Positions 50,384 through 59,699 of a stretch of DNA of 64,000 nt are shown one piece after another. Positions within the stretch are counted from its first letter, which is position 1. Every line of letters begins with the position of its first letter. The notes beneath the pieces were generated by a model. The model did not search any database and was not told where the DNA came from. It saw nothing but the letters and a program-made list of their open reading frames with translations. The stretch is from Hirundichthys speculiger (taxonomy: Eukaryota; Chordata; Actinopteri; Beloniformes; Exocoetidae). The DNA lies in contig JAGFBZ010000735.1 of assembly GCA_018398805.1 (NCBI GenBank), positions 62,001 through 126,000 on the forward strand, written 5' to 3'. The translations under genes were made by a program, and so were the position numbers.

Positions 50384-50914
50384 GTGTCTAAACCAGATTT
50401 AGAAAGACTAATCCATGTGTTCGTCTCCACCAGGTTAGACTACTGTAACGGTCTGCTCACTGGGCTCTCTGAACAAACTGTAAGACAGCTGCAGTACATC
50501 CAGAATGCTGCTGCACGAGTCCTGACTAGAACCAGGAAATATGACCATATTAGTCCAGTCCTGAGGTCTCTGCACTGGCTTCCTGTCACTTAGAGAACAG
50601 ACTTTAAAACAGCTCTACTTGTGTACAAGTCTCTTCATGGTCTAGCTCCAAAGTACATCTCTGACATGTTAGAGCCATATGAACCAACCCGGACTCTGAG
50701 AACCTCAGGTAGTGGTCTCCTGCTGGTGCCCAGAGTCAGGACTAAACAAGGTGAAGCTGTATTTCAGTTTTATCCTCCTAAAATCTGGAACAGTCCTCCA
50801 GAAGATGTGAGACAGGCCACAAGTCTGACAGTGTTCAAATCCAGGCTGAAAACAGTTCTGTTTAGATGTGCATATGACAATTTAAAGGGTTTTATCTGCA
50901 CTCTTCATTTTTAA
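50384..50914 (+). pseudogene. L2-type reverse transcriptase C-terminal fragments
   Basis: Two consecutive frames, 50384-50593 and 50621-50914, are separated by a TAG stop after HWLPVT. They carry the conserved RLDYCNGLLTGL, QNAAARVLT, LRSLHWLPV, LHGLAPKYISDML and FKSRLKTVLF segments of the L2/CR1 C-terminus. The sequence is then followed directly by the LINE 3' UTR. Confidence 0.85.
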
Positions 50915-51083
50915 TTTAACTTATTTTTCTTTTAAAATATTTTTTAATTTAATTTATTAATGATTATTTTTATGCTTGTATGGAATTATTCTATTTGCCT
51001 TCTTGTGATTTTATGCATCTGTAAACCACTTTGAATTGCCTTGTGTACGAATTGTGCTTTACAAATAAACTTGCCTTGCCTTG

Positions 51084-51629
51084 ATATAACCAGTTTTAGG
51101 AGACAGAGCAGTGGAAAAAGTTAAATTGCACCTTCCCTCAAAGATGAAAAGGACAAAACTCCAGTGAATTAAAAAAAAAAATACAATGTTGTGTGTGTTT
51201 GTGTATTGATCTCTACATTTATATACATTAATGAAATGCCTCTGACATTGAATCTGGTTAAATTCAACCTCACAGGTCTTTTCTATGTCAAGACGTTGCC
51301 CTCTGCTGCTGCAACAGATGCACTGCAGGAAAATTGACTCACGTTAAAAATTCAGACTTGGATCCCCATGAGAAGTGGTGACCCCTGCAGCTGGGGGGCC
51401 TGTGTGGGGTGACTCTGGACTCTGCCCTGTAGGTTTGGTCCCTCCTTCCTGTTCTGTGCCCAATCCATTACTCTCTTCTGTCTTGGTCTTTTTGTGTTCA
51501 CTGTCAGTGATTTTATTCCTCTGACAGAATCAGTCTCAGGCCTCAATAAAGTATCTTAGATCACACTTTCAAGAGGGTTGGTGAAGGACACATACACTAT
51601 CACAAACGCACAAGAAAACTTACATCTGC

Positions 51630-51674
<45 letters not shown>

Positions 51675-51677
51675 CAT

Positions 51678-51708
<31 letters not shown>

Positions 51709-52370
51709 TATATATATAAATGAAGAGGTTTTTGCCAGTCTTGACACTAACACACCATATATATGCAGTCAGTTCTCAGAGGTAAGAAAAAGGAAAAAAG
51801 TGCACAATGAAAACATAAAGATTAAAAATCAACAATATCACAAAACAGGGGCATAACAAAAAATGCAAGATGAAACATAAAAGATCATATATACATGCAT
51901 TTTTATTTTTATTTTTTGCATGTACATTAGTTTAGGTTTTGTGTATCTAAAATATTAATTTCTAAATATCTTACATCTATTGTGAGTTTCAATTAACCTC
52001 AGAATTATTGCATCTTCAACACTGTTGTCACAAAGTATTTAATAAACACAAGAAGCCAAAGCTTGGAAAAAATGATTAATAACACATTAGGCCGGCTTCT
52101 TTAGGTTTGAACTGCATTAGTTTCAAGGGTTTGAGGGGAAGGAAGCAGAGAGAGAAATGATCAAGATGTTTGTGCACTCTGTAAATGAGAGGATTTGGGG
52201 AAAAAAAAACCCACTAAAAACTGTTAACGAAAGATTAGAATCATGAGGTCTTTATGTGACTGAAAAAAGAGAAATGGCAGTGATGCAGCTTCTCCATGAA
52301 TTCCAAAATTATTTGCTGGTCAGAAACTGTGCATGTTTAGGTATACTCTTCTGTTCCAAGGAAGTTTATC
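51084..52370. other. intergenic between LINE and the choline-transporter gene 3' end
   Basis: Contains the compound microsatellite at 51632-51720. Part of the 3' UTR of the choline-transporter gene probably lies at its right side: minus-strand AATAAA-type signals occur near 51900-51915 and an ATTAAA at about 52037-52042, so a 3' UTR of roughly 330-470 nt is possible. No other feature seen. Confidence 0.45.
51632..51720. repeat. compound microsatellite (TA)n(CATA)n(CA)n(TA)n
   Basis: About 19 TA units, then six CATA units, then CA units, then a short TA block. It is an uninterrupted transition series, consistent with stepwise mutation of one array. Confidence 0.95.
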
Positions 52371-52886
52371 TCAGAGTTTTGTATTAAGAGTGCAGATCAT
52401 TTCGTCGAAAGTTTCAGACTCTTCCTCCTCCTCTGTCTGTTTTTTCTCTTTGAACACCCTTAAAAAATCCCATGACTGAGGAATTAATTGGTGAGAAAAG
52501 ATCAGTTTCACCAGCCAGGACACTGTAGTTATACTAATAATAGAGGAAAGCATGGCCAGAGTCCTGTAAGGAAAGTACTGTCTGATAACTCCATCCTCCT
52601 CCCTCCAACCAGGGAACAGGATTAGAGGAGGAATCCCAAACAGAGGCTCCCCGCTCAGTATTCGTAGCAGTAAACTTACTACATAGCCGCTAACGGCACC
52701 ATAAGTATTGGCAAAAGGGATGTGCAGCACACAGACCAGCTGTGGGAACATCATGCAGTAAAGGAGGTCGCCGCTTATAAGCCAGAAAGCAAGCACACTG
52801 TCATTTCCAAAGGCCAAGCCAGTTCCTGCCACACCCGTAATCAGCACGCTAACTCGGATCACCCACTGCAGCTCCTTCTCTGAGGC
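52371..52886 (-). CDS. slc5a7: choline transporter (SLC5A7/CHT1-like), last coding exon
   Basis: This exon encodes the last transmembrane segments and cytoplasmic tail of a sodium-coupled high-affinity choline transporter, which returns choline to cholinergic terminals. The acceptor TTCCAACAG precedes 52886 and the exon starts in phase 0 with ASEKELQWVIRVSVLITG. Landmarks shared with human CHT1 are FPQLVCVLHIPFANTYGAVS, GYVVSLLLRILSGEP, a lipid-facing FPGW segment, and YFPYRTLAMLSS. After the last membrane helix comes a charged tail (FKEKKQTEEEEESETFDEM) ending CTLNTKL and TGA. The tail is clearly shorter than in human CHT1 (about 580 residues) and I see no equivalent of its distal tail, where endocytosis signals lie. 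This and the sequence divergence point to a CHT1-like paralogue rather than the strict SLC5A7 orthologue. Confidence 0.9.
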   Translation of the reverse strand, partial: ASEKELQWVIRVSVLITGVAGTGLAFGNDSVLAFWLISGDLLYCMMFPQLVCVLHIPFANTYGAVSGYVVSLLLRILSGEPLFGIPPLILFPGWREEDGVIRQYFPYRTLAMLSSIISITTVSWLVKLIFSHQLIPQSWDFLRVFKEKKQTEEEEESETFDEMICTLNTKL

Positions 52887-52962
52887 CTGTTGGAAGAAAA
52901 TGAGATAATAAAACTTAAATTGCTTTGTTTAATGCTCAATCGAGACACGCTCACACACACAC

Positions 52963-53180
52963 CTTCTTCCTCAAAGTCGTCTTGTATATGTTTTGTGTAA
53001 ACATGGATGCAGAAGACAGCAGCGCAGAGTCCATGGAGGACATCACAGCTGCAGCCACAGAACCAATGCCTAACACTGAGACCCATGTGGGTGTGAGGTA
53101 TTGCAGTGCAAGGGGCAGGATCTTTCCTGCATCTCCACACTCAAAAGGAGGGGGTGAACCGTAGTCTGTCTGGTTCCAGT
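52963..53180 (-). CDS. slc5a7: choline transporter (SLC5A7/CHT1-like), coding exon
   Basis: The acceptor ATCTAAG lies right of 53180 and the donor GTGTGTG left of 52963; the neighbouring intron to the last exon is only 76 nt. The first two bases complete a GAC (Asp) codon begun by the previous exon, giving [14 protein letters not shown], close to the human DWNQTAYG. The exon then reads [20 protein letters not shown] and [20 protein letters not shown], the strongly conserved transmembrane segment of the SLC5 family containing the serine-rich stretch near the sodium site, and ends [12 protein letters not shown] in phase 0. All 72 codons are open. Confidence 0.93.
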
Positions 53181-53389
53181 CTTAGATAAAAGGATAGAGA
53201 GATAGTGAACAAATGAAGAAAACAAACAAATGGATATGGATAACATTTTTAAGATTAGGATGATGGCAAAAACAAAGAAAAAAATAAAACTATTAACCAA
53301 GGAGGATTGAGGTTGTAATATCATTTAATATGATGATGGGCTAAAAGTGTTCAAATACATATTCAAGTTTATTTGTGTCTAAAGAGTAC

Positions 53390-53543
53390 CTGCAGAGGCT
53401 GCCAGAGCTCCGATGACAACGGAGGGGATTCCCATAATAAAAGCTGTCCCGGCAGAAACAAAACAAGTGATCTGAGCCTGCGCAGATGAGGAGGCAGAAA
53501 GGATTCTCTGGTACAAAGCCTGATATGAAAGTCCCCCTAAACC
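53390..53543 (-). CDS. slc5a7: choline transporter (SLC5A7/CHT1-like), coding exon
   Basis: Acceptor TATGTTGCAG before 53543 and donor GTACTC after 53390. The exon starts in phase 0 with GLGGLSYQALYQRILSASSS, the counterpart of the human LGGIPWQAYFQRVLSSSS. It ends MGIPSVVIGALAASA plus one base of the Asp codon shared with the next exon. The substitution of SY for PW in the otherwise conserved GGIPWQAYFQR motif is a notable divergence. The Rex3-type LINE sits in the intron preceding this exon. Confidence 0.92.
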
Positions 53544-53602
53544 CTGCAACATAAACAACATGTTTATGTAATCAGAAACTTTGCAATTATAAAATACATC
53601 TA

Positions 53603-55825
53603 CCGTACCGTCTTCTTCCGCTTATCCGAGGTCGGGTCGCGGGGGCATCAGCCGGAGTAAGGAAGCCCAGACCCCCCTCTCCCCGGCCACTTCTTCCAGC
53701 TCCTCTGGGGGGATCCCAAGGCGTTCCCAGGCCAGCCGAGAGACATAGTCCCTCCAGCGTGTCCTGGGTCGTCCCCGGGGTCTCCTCCCAGTGGGCCGTG
53801 CCCGGAACACCTCACCAGGGAGGCGTCCAGGAGGCATCCTAACCAGATGTCCGAGCCACCTCATCTGGCTCCTCTCGATGCGGAGGAGCAGCGGTTTTAC
53901 TCTGAGCCCCTCCCGGATGACCGAGCTTCTCACCCTATCTCTCAGGGAGAGCCCGGCCACCCTGCGAAGGAAGCTCATTTCAGCCGCTTGTATCCGCGAT
54001 CTTGTTCTTCCGGTCACTACCCAAAGCTCATGACCATAGGTGAGGGTAGGAACGTAGATCGACCAGTAAATCGAGAGCTTCGCCTTCCGACTCAGCTCTC
54101 TCTTCACCACAACAGACCGGCGCAGCACCCGCATCACTGCAGATGCCGCACCGATCCGTCTGTCGATCTCCCGCTCCATCCTTCCCTCACTCGTGAACAA
54201 GATCCCGAGATACTTAAACTCCTCCACTTGGGGAAGGACCTCATCCCCAACCCGGAGAGGGCACTCCACCCTTTTCCGGCTGAGGACCATGGACTCGGAT
54301 TTGGAGGTGCTGATTCTCATCCCGGCCGCTTCACAACCGGCTGCGAATCGCTCCAGCGAGAGCTGTAGATCACGGCTCGATGAAGCCAACAGAACCACAT
54401 CATCTGCAAATAGCAGAGACCCAATCCTGAGGCCACCGAACCGGATCCCCTCGACACCTCGACTGCGCCTAGAAATTCTGTCCATAAAAGTAATGAACAG
54501 AATCGGTGACAAAGGGTAGCCTTGGCGGAGTCCAACCCTCACTGGAAACGAATCCGACTTACTACCGGAAATGCGGACCAAACTCTGGCACCGGTCTTAC
54601 AGGGACCGGACAGCCCGTATAAGGGAGTCCGGCACCCCATACTCTCGGAGCACCCCCCACAGGAATCCCCGGGGAACACGGTCGAACGCCTTCTCCAAGT
54701 CCACAAAACACATGTAGACTGGTAGGGCGAACTCCCATGCCCCCTCCAAGACCCTGAAGAGGGTGTAGAGCTGGTCCACCGTTCCACGGCCGGGACGAAA
54801 ACCACACTGCTCCTCCTCGATCCGAGATTCGACTATCCGACGGACCCTCCTCTCCAGGACCCCTGAATAGACCTTCCCAGGGAGGCTGAGGAGTGTGATC
54901 CCCCTGTAGTTGGAACACACCCTCCGGTCCCCCTTTTTAAAGAGGGGGACCACCACCCCAGTCTGCCAATCCAGCGGTACTGTCCCCGACGTCCACGCGA
55001 TGCTGCAGAGGCGTGTCAACCAAGACAGCCCCTCAGCATCCAGAGCCTTGAGGAACTCCGGGGGGATCTCATCCACACCCGGGGCCCTGCCACCGAGGAG
55101 CTTTTTAACCACCTCGGCAACCTCAGCCCCAGAGATAGGAGAGTCCACCCCTGAGTCCCCAGACTCTGCTTCCTCATTGGAAGACGTGTCGGCGGGATTG
55201 AGGAGGTCTTCGAAGTATTCCCTCCACCGATCCACAACGTCCCGAGTCGAGGTCAACAGCTCCCTATCCCCACTGTATACAGTGTTGACGGAGCACTGCT
55301 TCCCCCTCCTGAGACGCCGGATGGTGGACCAGAATCTCTTCGAAGCCGTTCGGAAGTCGTTCTCCGTGGCCTCTCCAAACTCCTCCCATGTCCGAGTTTT
55401 TGCCTCAGCAACCGCCAAGGCCGCGTCCCGCTTAGCCTGCCGATACCTGTCAGCTGCCTCCAGAGTCCCACATGCCAAAAAGGCCTTATAGGACTCCTTC
55501 TTCAGCTTGACGGCATCCCTCACTGCTGGTGTCCACCAACGAGTTCTGGGATTGCCGCCACGACAGGCACCAACGACCTTACGGCCACAGCTCCGGTCGG
55601 CCGCCTCAACAATAGAGGCCCGGAACATAGCCCACTCGGACTCAATGTCCCCTGCCTCCCTCGGAACATGATTGAAGTCCCGCCGGAGGTGTGAGTTAAA
55701 GCTCCTTCTGACAGGAGACTCTGCCAGACGTTCCCAGCAGACCCTCACAACACGTTTGGGCCTGCCAGGTCTGACCGGCATCCTCCCCCACCATCTGAGC
55801 CAACCCACCACCAGGTGGTGATCAG
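53603..55825 (-). mobile_element. Rex3-type (RTE clade) LINE, 5'-truncated, one nonsense codon, 13-bp target duplication
   Basis: TAAAATACATCTA flanks the element on both sides (53590-53602 and 55826-55838), a clear target duplication. The 3' end is at the left, where the minus strand ends CCGAGGAAGA-like sequence plus a short CGGTA repeat, as RTE elements end in short tandem repeats. The 5' truncation falls at the end of the endonuclease: the protein begins at TDHHLVVGWLRWWG, the last endonuclease motif. GC content (well above the flanks) is typical of Rex3. The whole coding region lies in one frame and is interrupted only by one TAA after IRAVRSL, at 54597-54599, so the copy is young or slowly decaying but inactive because of truncation. 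Confidence 0.94.
53622..55825 (-). pseudogene. Rex3-type endonuclease-end plus reverse transcriptase, single in-frame stop
   Basis: Two open pieces in the same frame are separated by one stop. The upstream piece (to 54597) holds the endonuclease tail (TDHHLV), a linker with FWSTIRRLRRGKQ, and RT motifs APGVDEIPPEFLK, VPLFKKGDRRVCSNYRGITL, QCGFRPGRGTVDQLYTLFRV and the palm motif CFVDLEKAFDRVPR. After TAA, five codons later, the downstream piece (54581-53622) resumes with VGLRQGYPLSPILFI, the catalytic FADDVVLLASSS, VEEFKYLGILF, RWLGHLVRMP, and RPRGRPRTRWRDYV. It ends PPRPDLG. The stop is in a position where related elements have a Tyr-Asp-Arg-Cys stretch. Confidence 0.9.
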
Positions 55826-56479
55826 TAAAATACATCTAAAAAGAGCAAAATCTAACAGAATGATTCATGATCTGTTTGTGTATTCAGATATGGCAGCTCT
55901 ACCCCTGCGTTGCTGCAGATCAAATGTTGGTAGTTCTTTCCATGTTTCCTTATATTAGGAGCAAAAATGTCCATTGTCACTGAGGTTACTGAAGCTAACA
56001 TAAAGCAGTTTATTTCTATTCAAACAACAAAATTCTTTTAAGTCATTTTTGTATTTCTTGCTGTTTTGTGTTCAGTGATTACAATTGTTTTTACAAAAAA
56101 AAAAAAAACAACAGGTCTTATAAGTAAAATAAATGCCTGAAAATTAATCTAAAACGCAAAGTCTCAATGTGATAGTTGAATACCATAAAGCCATTCTTAA
56201 TGTTTGTCTTACATCTAGCAATGCATCAGGGAACGTTTAGGATGACATAAGTTGTCACAGCATGGGGAACTGGCAACCCATGAAGGCACTTTTAATACTG
56301 GAAGTATACAGTTTTTGGAGCAGCATCTGCTGTTATCCAGGCAGTGTTTTTTTTTTTGTTTGTTTGTTTTTTACATGGAAGATCTTGCTTATGTAAGTAA
56401 AACAACACCAAGACTCCTTCTGAATGTACTACAACAACATGACTATATATAGAGTTATGTTGTTGTTGACTTTGATAGC

Positions 56480-56699
56480 AGGGGAGGCCAAAGTCGGTCC
56501 TGGAGGGCCAGTGTCCTGCAGGTTTTGCATGTTTCCGTGCTTTAACACACCTGATCCTAATTAATGGCCATCATCATCTTGTCATCAAGGTCAGCACATG
56601 TCTGTCAATGACACAGCCACTTGCATCAGGGTGTGTAGGAGGGAAACATCTAAAATCTGCAGGACAGCGGCCCTCGAGGACAGACTTTGGACACCCCTG
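56480..56699. mobile_element. hAT-like MITE
   Basis: Ends are CAGGGGAGGCCAAAGTCGGT at the left and, inward from the right, CAGGGGTGTCCAAAGTCTGT, a clear inverted pair. Sub-terminal GGAGGGCC and GGCCCTCGAGG also mirror. The flanking 8-mers (TTTGATAG and CTCTAAAG) match only partly, so the target duplication has decayed. No coding capacity. Confidence 0.7.
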
Positions 56700-56975
56700 C
56701 TCTAAAGTAACAGTGCAGTTAGTGAACTTGTCCAGTTGAAGTTCAAAGATGCCACTTTTTGAAAACATTTGTTGCAAAGAAGACTGTGAATTGATTAGCA
56801 GCTCAAAGCTTACACTGACCAACAGTGTAAAAATGTCCAACTCTCTAAAGTACATGAAATGTTATCCACAGATCTTAAATGCAATTTTAATAAAGAAGAG
56901 GTGCTCCAACACAGTGATAAAAAAAAAAAAAAAACGCCTTGCACCGCACCATCTTTTTTCTTTAGTTAAATTTAC

Positions 56976-57122
56976 CAGCATTAGCAAGTCATCAAGCCAT
57001 TTTCCTGCATCCTCCAGGTGAAGCTCTCCTACCCACGACTGTCCATGTGACTGGTTGAGAAAAGGTGTTTCTGAGGCAATATTAACTGCTGGACTGAGTA
57101 CCAAAAAAGGAATGCAGAGCCA
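56976..57122 (-). CDS. slc5a7: choline transporter (SLC5A7/CHT1-like), coding exon
   Basis: Acceptor CTCTTTCAG before 57122 and donor GTAAATTT after 56976; 49 codons, phase 0 at both ends. The protein starts WLCIPFLVLSPAVNIASETP and ends EDAGKWLDDLLML, aligning with the human segment from GLWISVPFALSHPAV to SWLDSFLLLM, an extracellular loop between two membrane helices. NQSH in the loop is a possible N-glycosylation site. Conservation is weak in the loop and good at its ends. Confidence 0.88.
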
Positions 57123-57276
57123 CTGAAAGAGAAAAAAACCACCCGTACTCAAAATCAGGTTTTTTACTCTATAACAAAATATCTTTTCCCTCTCTTTCAG
57201 TCATTCTCCCTTCTGTTCAGTTATTTCTGCTACTCAGTATTCAGTTTTAATTTCCATCAGTTCACTAATTTCTTAC

Positions 57277-57425
57277 CATGCTGAAAAAGATAAAACAAAG
57301 CTGGATAATATCAGTGTATGCAACTGAGTAGAGGCCCCCTAGAAACGTGTAGATGATGGAGACAGCTGCAGAGATGAGGATGGAGATGGTCGACGACAGT
57401 CCAAGAATTACACTCATAGTTCCAC
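57277..57425 (-). CDS. slc5a7: choline transporter (SLC5A7/CHT1-like), coding exon
   Basis: Acceptor GATTTTCAG before 57425, donor GTAAGA after 57277. The first two bases complete a Gly codon begun in the preceding exon. The frame then reads GTMSVILGLSSTISILISA and the diagnostic TFLGGLYSVAYTDIIQLCFI, nearly identical to human CHT1 in GGLYSVAYTD, and ends FFSM in phase 0. The short intron to the next exon is 154 nt. This exon gives the firmest single link to the CHT1 branch of SLC5 transporters. Confidence 0.94.
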
Positions 57426-57606
57426 CTGAAAATCAAGCAAAATATTTTAGAATTAGAAATTGAAACCAAAATAGTGTAGTTCAGGTCCTTGAAGGATAGT
57501 TTACAAAACCGAACAAAACATAATATTCCTCTTATTCCACCCGTTATTACCTGATACAGAATTATAATGTGTGCTTTTTTTTTTTTTTAACCTTTTATGA
57601 CTATCC

Positions 57607-58378
57607 TACGGAGCCCTGGAGGGGACATGAAGGAAAAAAAAAAATAGGAAAAAAATTTTTTTTTGAGAAAATGTAGGAAAAAAAATTTTTTTTTTTTAGA
57701 AAATGTATGCACTAGAGACAAACACTAACTCGAGATCTCGAGTTTGAAACTCGAGATCTCCAGTTTGATTTGCAATGCAGTTGAGCTGGGTACGCGGGGC
57801 CGCGCGGCCGACGGCCAGGGCCAGACCGCCCGCATCGCGCAGAGTGTTGTGAGTTCCGAGGTTTTCGGGCCCGGCCGTTGCGCGCCCGTTAGAACCCCGA
57901 GTCCAAGCGGTGGGGCTCTCTCCCCTCCGCGCCTCTTCCTCCACCGGTGCGCACGTGTCCACCCGCCCTCGGGTCCGTGTGAGCCCTCGGAACGGGAGGT
58001 GCGGTGTGAAACGCGTGCGATCGGCTGTGCGGAGGAACGGCTGCCGGAGAGACGCGTGCGCACCGGTGGAGGAAGAGGCGCGGAGGGGAGAGAGAGCCCC
58101 ACCGCTTGGACTCGGGGTTCTGAAGGGCGCGCAACGGCCGAGCCCGAAAACCTCGGAACTCACAACACTCAACGCGGTGTGGGCGGTCTGGCCCTGGCCG
58201 TCGGCCGCACGGCCCAAGGTACCCAACTCAACTGCATTGCAAATCAAACTCGAGATCTCGAGTTTGAAACTCGAGATCTCGAGTTAGTGTTTGTCTCTAG
58301 TGCATACATTTTCTAAAAAAGATAATTTTTTTTCCTATTTTTTTTTTTTTGCCTTCATGTCCCCTCCAGGGCTCCGTA
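57607..58378. mobile_element. 772-bp foldback (long inverted repeat) element of unknown family
   Basis: The element begins TACGGAGCCCTGGAGGGGAC and ends with its exact reverse complement, flanked by CTATCC on each side (57601-57606 and 58379-58384). The arms extend about 350 bp to a central unpaired stretch of roughly 90 bp (57960-58050). Each arm has an AT-rich outer 110 nt, then copies of the palindrome CTCGAGATCTCGAG, then a GC-rich inner part. The left arm has an extra A- and T-run block of about 30 nt. Long open frames exist on both strands (57744-58316 plus; 57696-58247 minus) and encode similar proteins because the arms mirror each other. No transposase domain is recognisable, so it is likely non-autonomous. 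The family is unknown to me. Confidence 0.85.
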
Positions 58379-59039
58379 CTATCCCTTAGATGCATGAGTG
58401 CATCGAAAAAGACCTGTAAAATGTATTTTCTTGCAATACCTTTACCTTTTACAAAATTCTAGTTTTTGCATTTTTTAAACCCAAGGGAGGGTTCAAAAAA
58501 TTTAATGGGATTAAATGGGAATCTTTGATTTTTATCAACTGCGACTGTCAGGAACATATATTTTGTATATCACACAGACTATATCATAAGTGTCACCCTT
58601 AAGAAGATTATTTTGCATTACCAGATCTAATACATGTAAGTACTATCCTCATGTTTTGCCTCAGACATGTGTGTCATTCATGTCTACTGTGTGAAAGAGT
58701 ATGTCTTATTATCATGTATGAACAAATTAACACTAGCTTGCTAAGCCAGCTAACAATACTCTCCATGACTATTATGTGAAATAAATGTGTTTCTTATCAG
58801 CCAAAGCAAATTTAAAATGTTGATATCAATGGAGGATATGTAACATCACTGGGAATAAAGTTAATAAACAGATTTTTACGGCTGTCTGAGGCGAATGTGA
58901 CTGAGTATAACAAATAGAGAGAGAGTACAAAGCAGCAGATGAAAAGAATATCTGTGCTACATGTCAAGGTCAAAGATACCCTTGTGCTTGGAGACATCTA
59001 ACATAAATACAGAGTAGTTACTTGCAGCTATCTAAGTGC

Positions 59040-59690
59040 CACTGTCTCTGACATCACAAGTCTACTACCTGAAGTCCTGGAGAAACACCAGGGGGGTGAA
59101 ACAACTGATTGTTCATGTGGGTGCAGTGGATATCAGAAAGGAACAATCTGAAATCTTGAAAAAAGACTTTTGAGAGTCTTGCTAAAGTGGCAATACCAAC
59201 GTTCATTAGTGGACCTCTCCCAAACATCGACAGGAGGATGGAGTGAGAGGACTGATGGATAATCTCTTTCACGCTCTAAGGCATCAGAATGGGCCAGGAC
59301 CAGGTCCTGTGCTGCCGGCAAGAGAGAAGAGGAACGAGAGGAGAGCTCTTGTCTCACCACCCAGGGACCCAGGAAAGGACTCAACCACTGCAGCCACAGC
59401 AGCACCTCCAGCATCCCGAACACAGGATTCAGATGCAGCAGCGCCTCCATCACCTTCACCATGGCCCTCACCAAGCCTGGGACCCACCTGCTGCAACTAC
59501 ATCCTTCAGAGACGCTTCACTATCGTTCTTGTCTCCACCGTCACCCAAGAGACTTCCTGATCATTTTGAAAGCTTGGTAAAATCAGGGATTGAAATGGTT
59601 CCCCTCAAACCAGACATCACAAGATCAAGGATTTTGTCCTCAAAGAGGACTCGTGGCCCTCTCCCTCCTCAGCCTACTTGATCCTTACAT
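59040..59690 (+). pseudogene. LINE ORF1 remnant with SGNH-esterase-like segment
   Basis: Plus-strand translation near 59090-59165 gives KQLIVHVGAVDIRKEQSEIL followed by KKDF and a stop. About 25 nt later FISGPLPNIDRR appears (59200-59235). HVG..DIR and SGPLP are blocks of the esterase domain in the first protein of fish L2/CR1-type LINEs, where HVGTND is usual. A proline- and serine-rich stretch (59330-59500) follows. Stops and frame changes mark it as dead. No RT part is adjacent; the 518-bp element is inserted at its right side. Confidence 0.55.
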
Positions 59691-59699
59691 GCAGTACTC

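Larger units (their letters stand above)
49140..51083 (+). mobile_element. L2-type (Maui-like) LINE, 5'-truncated, reverse transcriptase broken
   Basis: A plus-strand LINE copy. Homology begins near 49210 (KCNESAIFFNDK) and runs through LQTGTFPEALKIAVIKP, NYRPISNLPFLGKVLEKVV, FQSGFRPHHSTETALIKV, the polymerase motif [26 protein letters not shown], and [10 protein letters not shown] at 50056. It ends with YCNGLLTGL, IQNAAARVLTRT, LRSLHWLPV and the C-terminal FKSRLKT. The 3' end is GTGCTTTACAAATAAACTTG with TGCCT repeats, the usual ending of fish L2 elements. The frame is interrupted at least at 49438 (stop), after GSILGP (frameshift near 49985), at 50109 and at 50592 (stop). The upstream ORF1 and 5' UTR are missing. 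It lies between igf1r and the choline-transporter gene on the opposite strand to both. Confidence 0.92.
53544..56975 (-). other. intron of the choline-transporter gene (3.4 kb) containing a Rex3-type LINE and a hAT MITE
   Basis: Contains the Rex3-type LINE (53603-55825) and a hAT-like MITE (56480-56699). The remaining sequence at 55839-56479 and 56700-56975 is AT-rich with T- and A-runs and nothing else recognisable. Confidence 0.8.

Noticed and set aside
57780..58240. GC-rich block as ribosomal RNA gene or spacer
   Set aside because: It looked rDNA-like in composition, but no conserved rRNA segment was recognisable, and the palindromic arrangement explains it better.
57744..58316. 190-codon plus-strand frame (and the 183-codon minus-strand frame) as protein genes
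   Set aside because: They are mirror products of one long inverted repeat. High GC content explains the lack of stops, and no domain is visible.
59243..59560. Proline/alanine-rich 105-codon frame as an independent gene
   Set aside because: It continues the LINE ORF1 remnant region, with frame changes and no intact domain.
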